Assembly: GCF_011075055.1 (NCBI RefSeq)
Contig: NC_058154.1
Coordinates: 12,656,475 to 12,720,474 of the forward strand
Source: Mangifera indica
Lineage: Eukaryota; Streptophyta; Magnoliopsida; Sapindales; Anacardiaceae
Direction of reading: 5' to 3'
Length of the DNA: 64,000 nt
Part shown: in pieces, positions 40,551-52,492 of the stretch
Layout of the letters: the number at the start of each line of letters is the position of its first letter
Position numbering within the stretch: the stretch's first letter is position 1
Notes under the pieces: generated by a model
What the model was told of the DNA's origin: nothing
Databases searched by the model: none
The model's input: the letters and a program-made list of their open reading frames with translations, nothing else
Made by a program: the position numbers and the translations under genes

Positions 40551-41796
40551 AGTCGTCTTCTTCTTCTTCCTCATCAAGCCCCAGAAAATTGTTATTCTTT
40601 TAACCATCTCAATTCTTTGTCATCCTTAGAAATTAAAAGATAAAAATAGGAATAGAAAGTTTGGATAGTTCTTGATGTCAATAGTCGATATGTTACTAGA
40701 GTTTAAAAACAAGAAGCAATCAGTATTATGGAGGTGTGTTTAAACTGTACTCACTGCCAATATAATCAAATGCAAAATACTTGTTTTCTTTGAACTTTGA
40801 TTCTGTTCTGAGCTGGGCATTGATGTGTAACCACCCACATCAACTCATATATGAGCACATAATAAAGGTAACTTTGAGCCGAACCCAAACAAGGACTAAC
40901 TTAAGTTCAAGCTTGATTTAGCTAATAAATGATAACATTGAAGAAAGAGAAGAAAAATCATAGATAAGAAAAAGAAAAATATCACCATTGAAACAAGAAC
41001 CCTGTTAAGGTGTCAATCTCAAACTAAACTCAAACTTGATGAGCTGATATTTTTCAATTCAAACTCACCTCGTTTGAGATAAGCCCGAGCCAGATCACCT
41101 TGTGCAATAGTGAAATTATTTGCTCTCTAAAAACTGCCCATCCTTATACTAATTGTTACCAAATAGTGATTATTTTGGTATGCATATTTTAGTTTAAAAG
41201 AAATATGCATTTTTCAATACATTAAAATAATAAATTTTTGTCATACATTGACACATTTATTTATTAAAAGACTTTAAAAAAAATATTTTTCTACTTTAAA
41301 ATGATAATTTTTTGTCAGATACAAGAAACCAAATACTTCACTACAGAATGAAAGAACATGATCTGAGTAGCGTTTAAACTAGTAGGACTGCATTAAAATT
41401 ATACTTGTTCACAAGAAATACAGAGACAGTTATAGTAATTCTGTCATTATGAAATACAAATTTGCAGTTACAAGGAACCTTCAAGAAGCAGTAATGGGAG
41501 TCAACAAGACACAGATTTGACTCCATTAAAAGGCTTCTTACCCAAGGAATCTAATGCCAGATTCAATTTTTCTAAATCAATCAGGCTAATACAGATTGCT
41601 GAAATTCTACGCTCATTACTGTACAAACTACTAAGGCCACTAAGTCAAACGCAAAACATGACTTTCCACATTGCCAGAGCCCACTATTTACAAACATCCT
41701 TCCTCACCACCAAGCTATAAACCCCATCAAATTAGACAGCAAATAATATAACTTAACCATTCTTATTCAAGGAATTTCTACCTTCTGTATTACATT
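40551..41796. other. Spacer between convergent pectinesterase and BAH/Agenet genes
   Basis: It holds the 3' ends of both genes. 40860-41100 is degenerate sequence with AACTCAAACTTGATGAGCTG-type motifs. 41130-41330 is AT-rich. No further gene is seen. Confidence 0.5.
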
Positions 41797-44700
41797 TCAT
41801 GCTGGGACATCGACAAGTTCTGTAATTTTGCAATTACGCTCAGAGGTCTCAAAATCGTCTGCATCTGACCTACTTCCACTGTCATCACTATCTTCCTCCG
41901 TCTCATTGTGATCCTTTTCATCGTTACATCGGACACTGTGTAATTCATCACCACCTTCCCCTTTAACTTGTTCTTGTGATGCAGGCTTCTCCTCGTTGAA
42001 AGGATCCATGTCTTGAAGGTTATCACAAGTGGCTAAAGTGCCTAACTTTGGTTTTTCCTCTTCAGAAATGTCGAGTTTAGTACTATTAGGAACATCAGTA
42101 TACAACACATCCAAACCATCAGGCTTGACATCCTTGGCAACAGTTGAAGACAAGGAATTTTTATTCTCTGGGTTAATAACAGCAGATATCGCTGAGAGTA
42201 CGTCAGGTTTTGCCCCAATATCAACCCACTGGTTCCCCACCCAATCTTTGGAAATTCTGATATCCTTTTTGTGCATGTTCAAGAAGAAGCTCTCCCCTAA
42301 TACACCATGACAATTATGTTTCATAATCAAAATAAGAGGAACAATAAAACTAGGTGTACTTATTTTTTGTACATAATTTATATACATAGATGATGTGTTA
42401 TCATGTGATTGGATGTTTCTTTATCATATGATGACATATGTTTATAAATCACCTAATTACATCATGACACATCATTGTGTACATGAATTGTGTACCAAAA
42501 ATAGGTACACGTAACATTGCTCATAAGAGGAAAGTAAAAACATTAGTAACAACAGTACATAACATCATATACTTTGAAAATAAACATACAAGTAATATAC
42601 ACATACCAGGAAGATAAACTTGAAGATAGTCATCGCTACCACTGTCAAATCCAGTTACAACCCCTTCCCACCAGCCATCACTCCACCACGCATCAACTGC
42701 AGCCCCAATATCAAGTGAGAGGGCCGCCAGATCATTAGAAGGAGATGGTCGGATTGTTGGGCGGTCAGAGCACCTCATACCAAGTTTATCAGGCAAAGCT
42801 ACTTTATACACTGGGACCCACTCCTACACAAAGGAAAATAAATCAAGCTACTAGTATAACTCTATCATAGAGTTCACTAAGATAAGAAAATATTGTAGAC
42901 ACTGCTCTCAAAGTAACGAAGCATACCTCAAGATTGCCATATCCATCGTCATCTAGTAGATCATCATATTGGACTTTAATATGCTTCCGGGATACCTGCA
43001 AAACTACACACCTGAACCAGCAACCTCGAATGCTACTGTCTTGGCACAGCAACTCTATCTTTTCATCAACCTTATACACTGGACTAGACCAAGGCTGACA
43101 CTCAATCTGCTTTAGGGAAACCAACCTTAGGCCCGACAAACCATATTTCAAGTTCTTGCATGATGGCTCATACCTCATCATATTGTAACCCCTACCAGAT
43201 CCAACTCCCAAATTATCTGCTATTTGACTCCCCCTACCCCGGCTTGTCCTCTTGGTTCCGAGCTTTACATTCTCACCAGGAGCCAGTTCACTTTCTTCCA
43301 TGTCAGTCTCCCAGAAGGGACTTGAGTTCAAGAGAGAGATAAGTGGTTGATCATAATAGCCATGCAATTTACTCAAATTAAAGGGCTTCAATCTGTTGCT
43401 TCTAAACTGTCTTGAGCAAAAATGTATTCTGGCTAACAAAGAATTTGGTAATGCAGGCAAGCATTTCTCAAAATGTTCACGAGTTAAGACTGTAGCAGGA
43501 CCATCAACACATTCTGCACTAATGACCTGTGCATGGGCGGTGATGAAAATTTCTTTTGGGTGAGGATTACGTAGAGACACGGCACCTTTGACTTCCTGAC
43601 AGTGGTGAAACCATCTCACTTTGACCTTTTTCTGCCCCTTTTTGTCTTCATACATATCTTCTAGATATGCAACATAGTGATTTTCTCCGTTAGCCATGAC
43701 AAAGACAAAGGATTGAATCTGAATATCAGAAAAAAAGACAAAAATATGTGAGTAAAAGTAAAAAATAAAACAGTACAAAAGTTTTTAGATGCCTTAATGC
43801 TTGAAAGGCCAGCAAGATTTACACCATCAGGTAAACATAAGTCAGCTCTTGATGAGAACTCATCAATACAAAATCAATTAATTGAGACTTTAAGGCTCAC
43901 AAATAAACTCATCTTTTGCTGATGAGGCATAAACTAAATATTATTTTTCTAAAACAGGTACTAAGTTAGTCAAATACGTTCTAGTAAACGTATCACTTAT
44001 TTGTGACTCAGCAATCACATTTCCATTCTTGAGATGTATATTCAAAATATGACTCTTACATAGTTTAGGTTCCTTTGCAAAACACCCATCAGCCCTCTTC
44101 TGCCGTCATCACTTTTTTGCAACATGGTAGAGGCCCATTATCTCAAGGTTCCAGATAATGATGCATTAAAATTATCATCTTAATTCTACTCACTCTACAA
44201 AGTTGTATCCAATATGTTACATAAGAGGTTTTGTATACAAGAGAGATTTTAATGAAGTAGACTTGGGACATTCACCTTTTGTATTGAAAGTTTAATGCAC
44301 CTTTCTGTTTCCTTTTATTTAGTTTGCAGGTGCTTACCGCTATTGTAGTGCCATTCCTGCAGAAAGTGGGGTAATGTTTGAGCTGTTTGCCACATGTCCA
44401 TGCATTGCCTGACCACACAATATCTGAATTTCGTCCATTCACATTCCTTAACCGACCCTGCAAAGGAGATCAGCTGACTGTGAAAAGCTTTAATTATCAA
44501 TGATTCAAAGAACATCAAAGGCATATACGGTCTCATTAGGTACTTGAATCTTTAAAGAACTGACCCCATTCTTAGGATACTCAGGAGAGCCTGACGCTTG
44601 TGCTGATTCATGTTTTGGCGATTCTGTCACAGAAAATCGTTCTAAATGTATTATTTTTTGCAAGAAATATTCTGCTTATCAATTCATAATCAGGGTATTC

Positions 44701-45100
44701 TACGTTAAGGTAGAGCTATGATTCTATAATAACATAATATTACAAATTCACTAATCTACAGTGAATGAATTTATATTCATGAGTCCGAAAAGGGCCAGTA
44801 CATACTAGAGTGATCTCCCTGAAGATGCTGCTTAGATAGCATCGATGTGAGCCAATCCACAACTTCTCTTCGCGACCTCCATTTGTAACCCGTGTGTATC
44901 GAATTCTCAGCACCATAAACCCTCACAAACTCCTCAGCCACAACATAGAACATATGCCTAACACTTCTCTCAGTGCCAACAACAGCAAGTGTAGATTCAC
45001 CATTTGAATCCTTCAAAAAATAGTGAACCACACGGTTCCCACGCTCCTGTGAGACAAACTCCTCTTTCCACTCCACAAAATATTGACTATTTACAGACAT
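41797..45100 (-). CDS. BAH domain and Agenet/Tudor-like chromatin protein, 6 exons
   Basis: Exons: 45100-44806, 44623-44565, 44457-44338, 43718-42927, 42823-42607, 42296-41797, giving 1983 nt and 660 aa. An N-terminal plant-specific segment ([14 protein letters not shown], then EFVRVYG) precedes a BAH domain at about 160-285 ([27 protein letters not shown]). Two Agenet/Tudor-like modules follow, at about 375-435 ([20 protein letters not shown]) and 455-520 ([14 protein letters not shown], then WVGNQWVDI). The C-terminal ~130 residues are acidic and low-complexity. BAH and Agenet modules read histone tails or scaffold chromatin complexes, so a nuclear role is likely; no enzyme domain is present. 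The layout matches Arabidopsis At1g68580-type proteins, as I recall. The start is the first ATG of the exon 1 frame. The last intron carries a MITE. No defects are seen. Confidence 0.88.
42342..42522. mobile_element. MITE, 181 bp, in the last intron of the BAH/Agenet gene, with 10-bp target duplication
   Basis: Left end CAATAAAACTAGGTGTAC, right end GTACACGTAACATTGCTC; it is in the opposite orientation to the copy at 18211. Both flanks are ATAAGAGGAA (42332-42341 and 42523-42532). The core has the GATGATGTGTTATCATGTGATTG pattern typical of the family. It is non-coding and leaves the splice sites at 42606 and 42297 intact. Confidence 0.85.
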
Positions 45101-47641
45101 TTTGAGACAAATCACCAAGAGCAGATTCAAACAACAACCAGATGCATACTTTAAGCCCTAATTACAAAGCTCAAAATGCCCAAACGGTCCAAAACCCAAC
45201 TAAAATGGCCAAAAATGCCCAAAGCAAAACCAAAATTCACTCTTTAGCAACAATGATGAACAAACTTAGCTTAGCATATATAATCAAAGAACAAAAGGGC
45301 AATTAACAGGTAAACCTATCACTCATAAGCCTCAAAGTCAAACCTTACAGAATTCTGGCAAATAAGAACTGAGAATTAGCAAAAGCTGACCAGAACCCAG
45401 GGAAATCCAAATTTTGAAGATCTGAAAGCAGATCAGAGACCAACTCGAGAAAACTCAAGTCCAAGCTTGAACGCCTGGAGAAACACCAAAATATGGCTTT
45501 GACTGAGTTAACTAAGAGAAACATTAAGAAACTGAAATGGGCATATCAGTTTTGACCAAAAGACTCAAGCTTGATCACAAGGATTGAATTTTGAGAGGGT
45601 TTTGAGACACAACTAGAGTTGGTGAAAGTGGGTATCAAAGGTTCAACAACAAGTTGAACACATGAGAAATTGTGAGTGCTTTGCTTTGAAGCATGAAAAC
45701 AGAGGTAGAGACGAAGAAAATGAAGTGAACTGATACGAAAGAGAGCAAAAAGAAGACGTTTTGATTAGCAGTTTTAGAGAGTTGCAGAGGGCATTTTGTC
45801 CGTTGGGCATGTAAGTGATGATGGAGTTGAGAAGTAATAAAAGGAAAAACAGGAATTTGATTTGTAATAATTAAATATAATTATTCTTTTACAAATATTA
45901 TAGTTCTTGGGTTCTTGGTATTCCATTCAAAAAACATCAAATTCGGGTTACCTAGTCTGAATCAAGTTGGTTGAAATCCAATTTATTGTCCAAAAAGTCG
46001 TCAAAGAAATTTGATGACTTCTCAACTTCTTCAAAAAATTTCACCACTGTTTTAAAAATCTGATTGGATTGATTGATTCAATTGATTGAGTTATTGATCG
46101 ATTTCAACTTCAATTTCAATCTGGTTAATATTAAAAAATAATTTTTTTATTCATTTGATCAAAATTAGTATATCAAATAAATTGATCAAAAGTAATAGCA
46201 CTGAGTTTAACTAAAATTTAGATTATTTTTAGAAAATTTTATTATTTTTGAATAATTTGATTAATTTGTATTAGATTTGATGAATTTTTAAAGGTTTGTA
46301 AAAGAAAAAACATAAGTTCAAAAATAAAAATGAAAAAAAAGAAAAAATCTCACATCTGTTAAAATATTTTCTATACACAATAACTTTTTTCACCTAATTG
46401 CTTAATTAAAATCATGTGAATAATTATCACTTTTTATAAAAGATATAGTATAATCACTGTAAATATGAATGTTTTGATTGATTTTGTTTTTTATAAATTT
46501 TTAAATAAAATTTATTTATTATAATTTGATAATAAGTTAAACTGACTAATTCTCAATCGAACGTAAACCAATAAACTAATCAATTCGATCAATAGTCTAA
46601 TTTCAAAAACATTAAATCTTTTTTTCAAGATTTTTCTTATTTTTTAAGTTTTTTCTTTATCTTCTATAATTTTTTTTTCTTTAACATTATTTGATATTCC
46701 TCTCACTGAACGGGTTCAAATTGGACTTTTTAAATTTAAGGGTACCTCTTCGTACTTCATGCTTTAACTCGATTTCAATATGTTCATGTCAATTGTTAAT
46801 TAATAATTTTAGTATTTCTCTTTAATGAATATTAATACCCAACCTTTACCAACAAATACTGTGGGCTCCTTGTTGAGCCCATGAATTATTCTCATAACAG
46901 TGGGCTTTGGGCCCATTGAGTCACTACCCACCGATTTCATTGTGACAATCTAGTTTTTATTTGAATAATATTTATTAATTCATGAATCATAAATTTTAAT
47001 TCCAATGTTCTTAAGAAATAAGTTTAATTATAGTGTCAACTAATAATAACTTTTACTTTATAAGTATCTTTTCTACCATTATTATTTCTTAACAACATGT
47101 TCTTCCTAGCTTAGACGCATTCAAATTGATTTGAATATTCGAATTAGAATTGATTCAAATCAAATCAAAAATTAAATTATTTTTAACAAAATACAAACAT
47201 GAATTCATTGATCTCAAATTGGATTTTTCTTTGAACTCACCTAGATCAATGCTAAAATGTGACCTTCTATCAACTTTTCTAGCCAAATAATGTCCCACAA
47301 AAGCTCGCTCAAGTACATTGTCAAGATTATATTTGCACCAAACTTCTTTAAGTTTAGCTTAGTTTAAACAAACTTGAAATAAATTTGGGTAAAATAAATT
47401 TAAGTTCAAACTTAAGTCTAAGAGTTAAATAATTTTAAATTTAAGCTTGAAGGATATTCGATTCATAAAATTCATGAGCTTAAAAAATTTTAATACGAAT
47501 AGAATAAAATAATATTGTTTTGACTAATATGTATTAAAACCGTATCATTTTAGTTTTTTTTATGTGACTACAATATCAAACTAACTCAAAACTCAGTCTA
47601 GCACAATATTGTAATTGAATTAAAACTCAACTCTTTTCTAA
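45101..47641. other. BAH/Agenet upstream region and AT-rich spacer
   Basis: 45101-45800 should be the leader and promoter of the BAH/Agenet gene; it is A-rich with no clear TATA. 45990-46130, 46540-46620 and 47110-47640 hold degenerate AAATTTGAATTCAAGTT-type sequence. 46850-46945 contains several GGGCT/TGGGCC motifs, which resemble site II elements but lie more than 1.7 kb upstream of the start codon. No gene is seen. Confidence 0.5.
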
Positions 47642-47650
47642 TAAGACAAA

Positions 47651-48377
47651 GGCCAAAAGGATCATTTCCCACCCAAAGTTTAGTGAAAGGACAGATTCCC
47701 ATTTGTTAATTTTTAAAAACCCAAATACTCACCTATTAGTTAAAACTCACTGTTGAAATTAAGGGTAAAATGGTTATTTTGCCCCCCAAGTTTAAAAACT
47801 AACATTTTCTCCCACCCAAGGTTTGAAAATTTGCCATTCCCCCCTAAGGTTTGGAATTTTTTTTTGGTTTCTTCCGACGGCCAAAGAAGAAGGTTGATGG
47901 ATCTCAACCACGAGCAAAAACATTTCCTCGATGTCGTCATCGCGCTATTCGTCTCTCCAGTGTCTCTTTCATCGCACGATTTGTCTCCCCAACATCTCTT
48001 TTGTAGAGCGATTCATCTTCCCTATGTTTGGAGGGAGAGGGAGTGTCAGTGAGGGAGAGAGTGCTAGGAGGAAGAGATTGATAGAGACGGAAATGGCGAC
48101 AAAGAAGCTCGTCGAAAAAAAACTAGAAAAAAATTCCACGCCCTAGGGGGGAATGGTGAATTTGCAAACCTTGGGTGGGGGGAGAAATGTTAGTTTTTAA
48201 ACCTAGAGGGGGTAAAATGTGAAAATTTTTTAGTTTTTTAATATTTTTAGCTAAATGACCATTTTACCCTTAATTTCAATACTAAATTTGAATTGATAAA
48301 TAGGTATTTAGATTTTTGAAAGTTAACAGGTAAAAAATCTTTTTACTAAACCTTGGGTGGGACATAGTCCTTTGGCC
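47651..48377. mobile_element. Non-autonomous MULE-like element, 727 bp, long terminal inverted repeats
   Basis: The left arm starts GGCCAAAAGGATCATTTCCC; the right arm, reverse-complemented, starts GGCCAAAGGACTATGTCCC. The arms match for about 200 bp, including CACCCAAGGTTT, TTAAGGGTAAAATGG and AAACTAACATTT blocks. Flanks TAAGACAAA (47642-47650) and TAAGCCAAA (48378-48386) form a 9-bp target duplication with one mismatch. The interior (about 47870-48130) is GC-richer than the arms and open in short frames, but I recognise no protein. Long inverted repeats with a 9-bp duplication fit Mutator-like elements; whether the interior is captured host DNA is open. Confidence 0.82.
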
Positions 48378-50347
48378 TAAGCCAAACTTAAACTAATTTG
48401 AGGCAGCTCTTGGCTGCTCCAATCCTAAACAACTTATCCATGACCCAAATTTTATCATGTTTAAATAATTAATTAATTAAAAAAATATATCTTAGATTGG
48501 TCAAGTTCAGTACCAAAGTGGAGCACTTTGTGAGTTGTTGACGGCTCAAAGTTTAAAAGTTATTGAAAAGATTGATCATTTGATCTTTCCGGAGACGATA
48601 AAAGCAGAGGAACAGAAGTAGCCGATAAACTTCATCTGGGTTGTGTTTGTTTGTTGATATAAACAAGTAAATTCAGTCCAAGTCTGATGCTTTAGAGTGT
48701 AACAATGGCGGGAATAGCAATAGTGTTAGCTCTATGGAGGAAAAATCCAGGCTTTTGTACACCTCAGACCGATCACTCTTCTGGATTCCTCTCAGCCGCC
48801 TCTGCTGCCTCCGCACCTTTTGCCTTCCGCTTCTTGTTTGGGTATCTCTTGCCCACATGATATTCATTTATAAAAAAGGTTATATGTGTAAGTGTACTTG
48901 TATCTCCCTGTGTATGCCATAGTGGCAGGTTTATATTGAGGTGAAATTAGCTTATGGCTGTTTTGGGTTGGTTTGATTCGATTTGATCTAGTTTTTTAAG
49001 TGATGGTGTATTGGTTAGCTTGAGATTAAGTGAATCTAATTATTTGTTTAACTATAATACATGAGTTCTTTTATGTGTTTGTCTATGATGGTGGACAAGT
49101 GTATATTCAGGTGAATTTTGGTCAATCTTGGTTGTTTAGTGTTGGTTTGATGTGGGTCAAGTGATGGGGTTTTGTCATATGTGAGCCTAAGTGAGTGTGA
49201 CTGCTGGTTTCATAGATTTAGGTTATCTTGATTGTCATATAGTGTTCTTAAACATTTTGATGGTAGATATCAACTGGGTCTTCTATGGAATTTAACGAGC
49301 CACAGTTTTCTTGTTGAGGTGTAGCTTGGTATACTTCGTTTCGATCACCAAGAATCTTTTTTTCTCAAGATTAAACACGAATCATTTTTTCTTTCTCTTC
49401 TTTGATTAGAAGTGGCCTGACTCTTTTGGTTTTTCCTTCTTCGCATTCCGTCCCTGGGTAGCAGTAATGATTTTATAGTTTATTTGTTAATTGATTTCCC
49501 CTGGGTGTTTTCCGGAAGCCAAGAAATGAATAAGAGAGGAGAGGGAAAAAAAAAGGAATATGGGGGCGGAGAAATAAAAATATATGGTATTTGGGACGAA
49601 AGAATGTATGCAGATCAACATTCATGTTAAAAGTTGTGAGTAGTAGCAGGCATAGTTTGGTATTAGGAATTAGTTGTTTGGTTGTTTGATGTCAAATTTC
49701 GGCTACCATTGTCTTGTTTAAGGTTACATTGCAAATTGGTGTTGTGTTATTTTAGCATGCAATTGAGTGATCTTTGTAGTTCCATTGTTGTAGCTTTTAG
49801 AAACAACAGAAATTAAGAGAAAGGATTTAAGAGTTTGTTTCGTTTTCTGTAGTTTCTTACTTAAACAAGAGAAGCATGATGTCCGAGATGTTACACATGC
49901 ATAATTTAAGTTGTTGAAACAAATAAGAGATTCAGGAGGGAGTAGGTTTTCGGTGCTGTTGACAATTTCAAAATTTTCATCCAATGAATCACATGGCCAA
50001 ATTTCAGCATAAAATAAACTTTTTTTTTTTGCTAGTCTTTTTATGTCATTATTTCAAATCAGCTATTAGTTTTTTTTTCTTGGTTGATTAATGGTACATT
50101 TGCAGATTCAATTTTTCTCTAGCATTTCTTGTTCACGTATGTTTATGCTTCCTACTTTTGCTACAGTTCTCCCAAGATTCCAGTAGCTTAGTGTGATGCT
50201 GGTGCTGCAATAACTGACAAATACATTTCTAATTTACGAAAAGTACCTGGAAATATTTTTCGGCCTGATGCTATTAAATATACTACCAAAGAGTACGATA
50301 TCCAGTTAAAACCTCTTTTCTCTGCTTTTGAGTTGAGGGCATTTGCT

Positions 50348-50403
50348 ATGACCTCCGTGAGGTCATTTTTAATGTATGACTTCCGTAAGGTCATTTTTAA
50401 TGT
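50348..50403 (+). repeat. 28-bp tandem duplication in a pseudogene exon
   Basis: Two adjacent 28-bp units, each beginning ATGAC and ending TTTTTAATGT, differ at only two positions. The length is not a multiple of three, so it shifts the reading frame. The copies are close to identical, which suggests a recent event or continuing exchange. Confidence 0.92.
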
Positions 50404-51295
50404 ACTATTTGCCACTTCTGGAGCCCAATTTAAACACAGAAGTGGATGATGACAACTTCCTGCAGGAATCTCAAGAAGAACATGTGGATCTGGTTGTTCC
50501 CTTTAAAAAATCGTTGAAGCAAATTGTCCGTGAGATGAGTGTGGGATATAATGAGATGCTTTGAGCAGTCACCTTATATGTCTATTGAAACTGCTGAAAC
50601 TTTTGTTCTTTTAGAAGTTGATAATGTTTTTAATTTGTGCTAAGATAGTTGACTTTTGCTTTCTGTAAAATCTCAGACAACAGTTGTAACTACTAGACGG
50701 ATTTTGGAAAGACTTGGCGTCCAGTATGTTTCAGAGCGGACAGTATGGAAACTTCTTAAAGGTACTTTCTTTCTGTCATGTTGTAAACATGTTTTTGCTT
50801 GAAACCCTACTGCTATAATAGAAGAGCAGCCACAAGTTACTAGTTTATATGTAAAAGAGCTGGTTATTAATTTTTTACTTTCTGCCAAGCTTTTTCATTT
50901 GATAAAGCAGAAACTAATGGGCTTGATCATTGTGTAAAGATGCTCCTAAATCCGCTATGCAGAAGGCTGAAAGAGGACTGCCTACTTTCGTTTACTTTGT
51001 CAGAGTTAGCCAAACTACTTTTAGAGGTCAGATTTCTTATGCATATACGTAATACATCTCTATTAATTGCCTTTGGTTGCTTGATCTTTCCAAAGCATGC
51101 TTTCCTAATAATCTTTATATGCTAAAAACAGGACACTTTTTAGGAGTTGCAGCGACATGGATTGTCCAAGTCGGCCTTGAAGTTTACCTCTCTGTTTCTT
51201 GCATTATGAAATCTGGTGAAGAGAGCAACAAGTTTAAGTCTCAAGAAGCAAAGCTTCTCGGAAAAAGGTTTCTGGTGTTACCATCAGGTGTGGTT

Positions 51296-52212
51296 TGTAA
51301 CACCCGGATTCAGGTATGCCAGTGAACTCTACTTCCAAAATTACCCCTAGAGTTGATTTTATAACTGGAGGTTCTGGAAATTAGGGAGTTTATCTAGGTT
51401 TTTTGATGAATTTTGCTTGAAGGAAAACTTTAGCTAAAAATTATGGAGATTCTCGGCTAAGGAAGAAGAAAATGAACAATTGGTTGGTTTTATAAGCTTT
51501 TTGGACCAATTTACTCTTAACCTTTTTCAAAAATGACTATTTTATCCTTAGACAATTACTAAAAACCCTTAACACCACCATATAATTTCAAGTGTGTCAT
51601 TCAATTTTCATTCCCACTTTGTCTCTTAAATCTTTCTAAAATGACCATTTTACCCCATTTGAAAATTATTGCTTATTTAGTAGTTTTCTAAAATTCTTTT
51701 GTAATTTCTTTAAAAATGTAACACCCGGATTCAGGTATCTCAGTGAACTCTACTTTCAAAATTACCCCTAGTGTTGATTTTATAACTTGTTATTTAAAGA
51801 AATTATAAAAAAATTATAGAAAACTACTAAATGAGCAATAATTTTCAAAGGGGGTAAAATGATTATTTTAGAAGGATTTAAGAGACAAAATGGGAATGAA
51901 AATTGAATGGTACACTTGAAATTATATGGTGGTGCTAAGGGTTTTTTGTAATTGGCTAAGGATAAAATAGTTATTTTTGAAAAAGTTTAAAGAGTAAATT
52001 GGTCCAAAAAGCTTATAAAACTAACCAACTATTCATTTTTTTCTTCCTTAGCCGAGAATCTCCATAATTTTTAGCTAAAGTTTTCTTTCAAGCAAAATTC
52101 ATCAAAAAACCTAGATAAACTACCTAATTTCCAGAGCCTCCAGTTATAAAATCAACTCTAGGGGTAATTTTGGAAGTAGAGTTCACTGGCATACCTGAAT
52201 CCGGGTGTTACA
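51296..52212. mobile_element. 917-bp palindromic element with TG...CA ends inserted in a coding exon
   Basis: It starts TGTAACACCCGGATTCAGG and ends with the reverse complement. Two arms of about 420 bp (51296-51713 and about 51791-52212) are near-complementary, with only scattered mismatches and small gaps. Between them lies a 72-bp direct repeat of the left terminus (51717-51788). Flanks at 51291-51295 and 52213-52217 are both TGGTT, a 5-bp target duplication. Removing the element and one TGGTT joins the two halves of the interrupted exon. TG...CA ends and a 5-bp duplication resemble an LTR; the palindrome resembles a foldback element. It has no coding capacity. Confidence 0.88.
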
Positions 52213-52492
52213 TGGTTCCTCTCTAGTTATTGCTTCCATCGGAGCAGGGATCGGTGTGACCATCATTCGCCCTTCAGTCGGTCAGTGGATAGGTAAGAAG
52301 ATCAACTGCCCTTACTTTTAGTTATTATTGTTAACAAAATAAACCTCTATAAACATCATCCGAACCCCCACAGAATTAGAGATGTGTTACTATTTGTACT
52401 TACTATTTTCTGCAGGCTGTGCTGTCGGTGATTTGGCTGGACCAATTATTGTGACATTTTGCCTTGACAAAGCTCTTCATTTGTACCTTTAA

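Larger units (their letters stand above)
48705..52492 (+). pseudogene. Pseudogene of an unrecognised plant membrane-protein family
   Basis: Apparent exons: 48705-48841, 50167-50534, 50677-50761, 50940-51026, 51132-52292 (split by an element), 52416-52492. The reconstructed order gives a short Ala/Ser-rich N-terminus that could be an organelle presequence, a soluble part (KPLFSAFELRAFAMTS; VDLVVPFKKSLKQIVRE; TTVVTTRRILERL), then hydrophobic Gly-rich segments (LGVAATWIVQVGLEVY; IGAGIGV; GCAVGDLAGPIIVTFCLDKA). I do not recognise the family. Lesions: TAG at 50189-50191; a 28-bp tandem duplication at 50348-50403 that shifts the frame; AT for GT at the exon 2 donor (50535-50536); an apparent 1-bp loss near 51270; and a 917-bp insertion at 51296. 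Intron 1 is 1.3 kb. The remaining exon edges are clean, so the gene was probably active before these changes. Confidence 0.82.

Noticed and set aside
46850..46945. Cluster of TGGGCC/GGGCT motifs as a core promoter
   Set aside because: It is over 1.7 kb from the nearest start codon and no gene begins beside it.
47753..48146. Frames inside the MULE-like element taken as a gene
   Set aside because: They run from the inverted-repeat arm into the core, so they are not a conserved protein; kept only as possible captured DNA.
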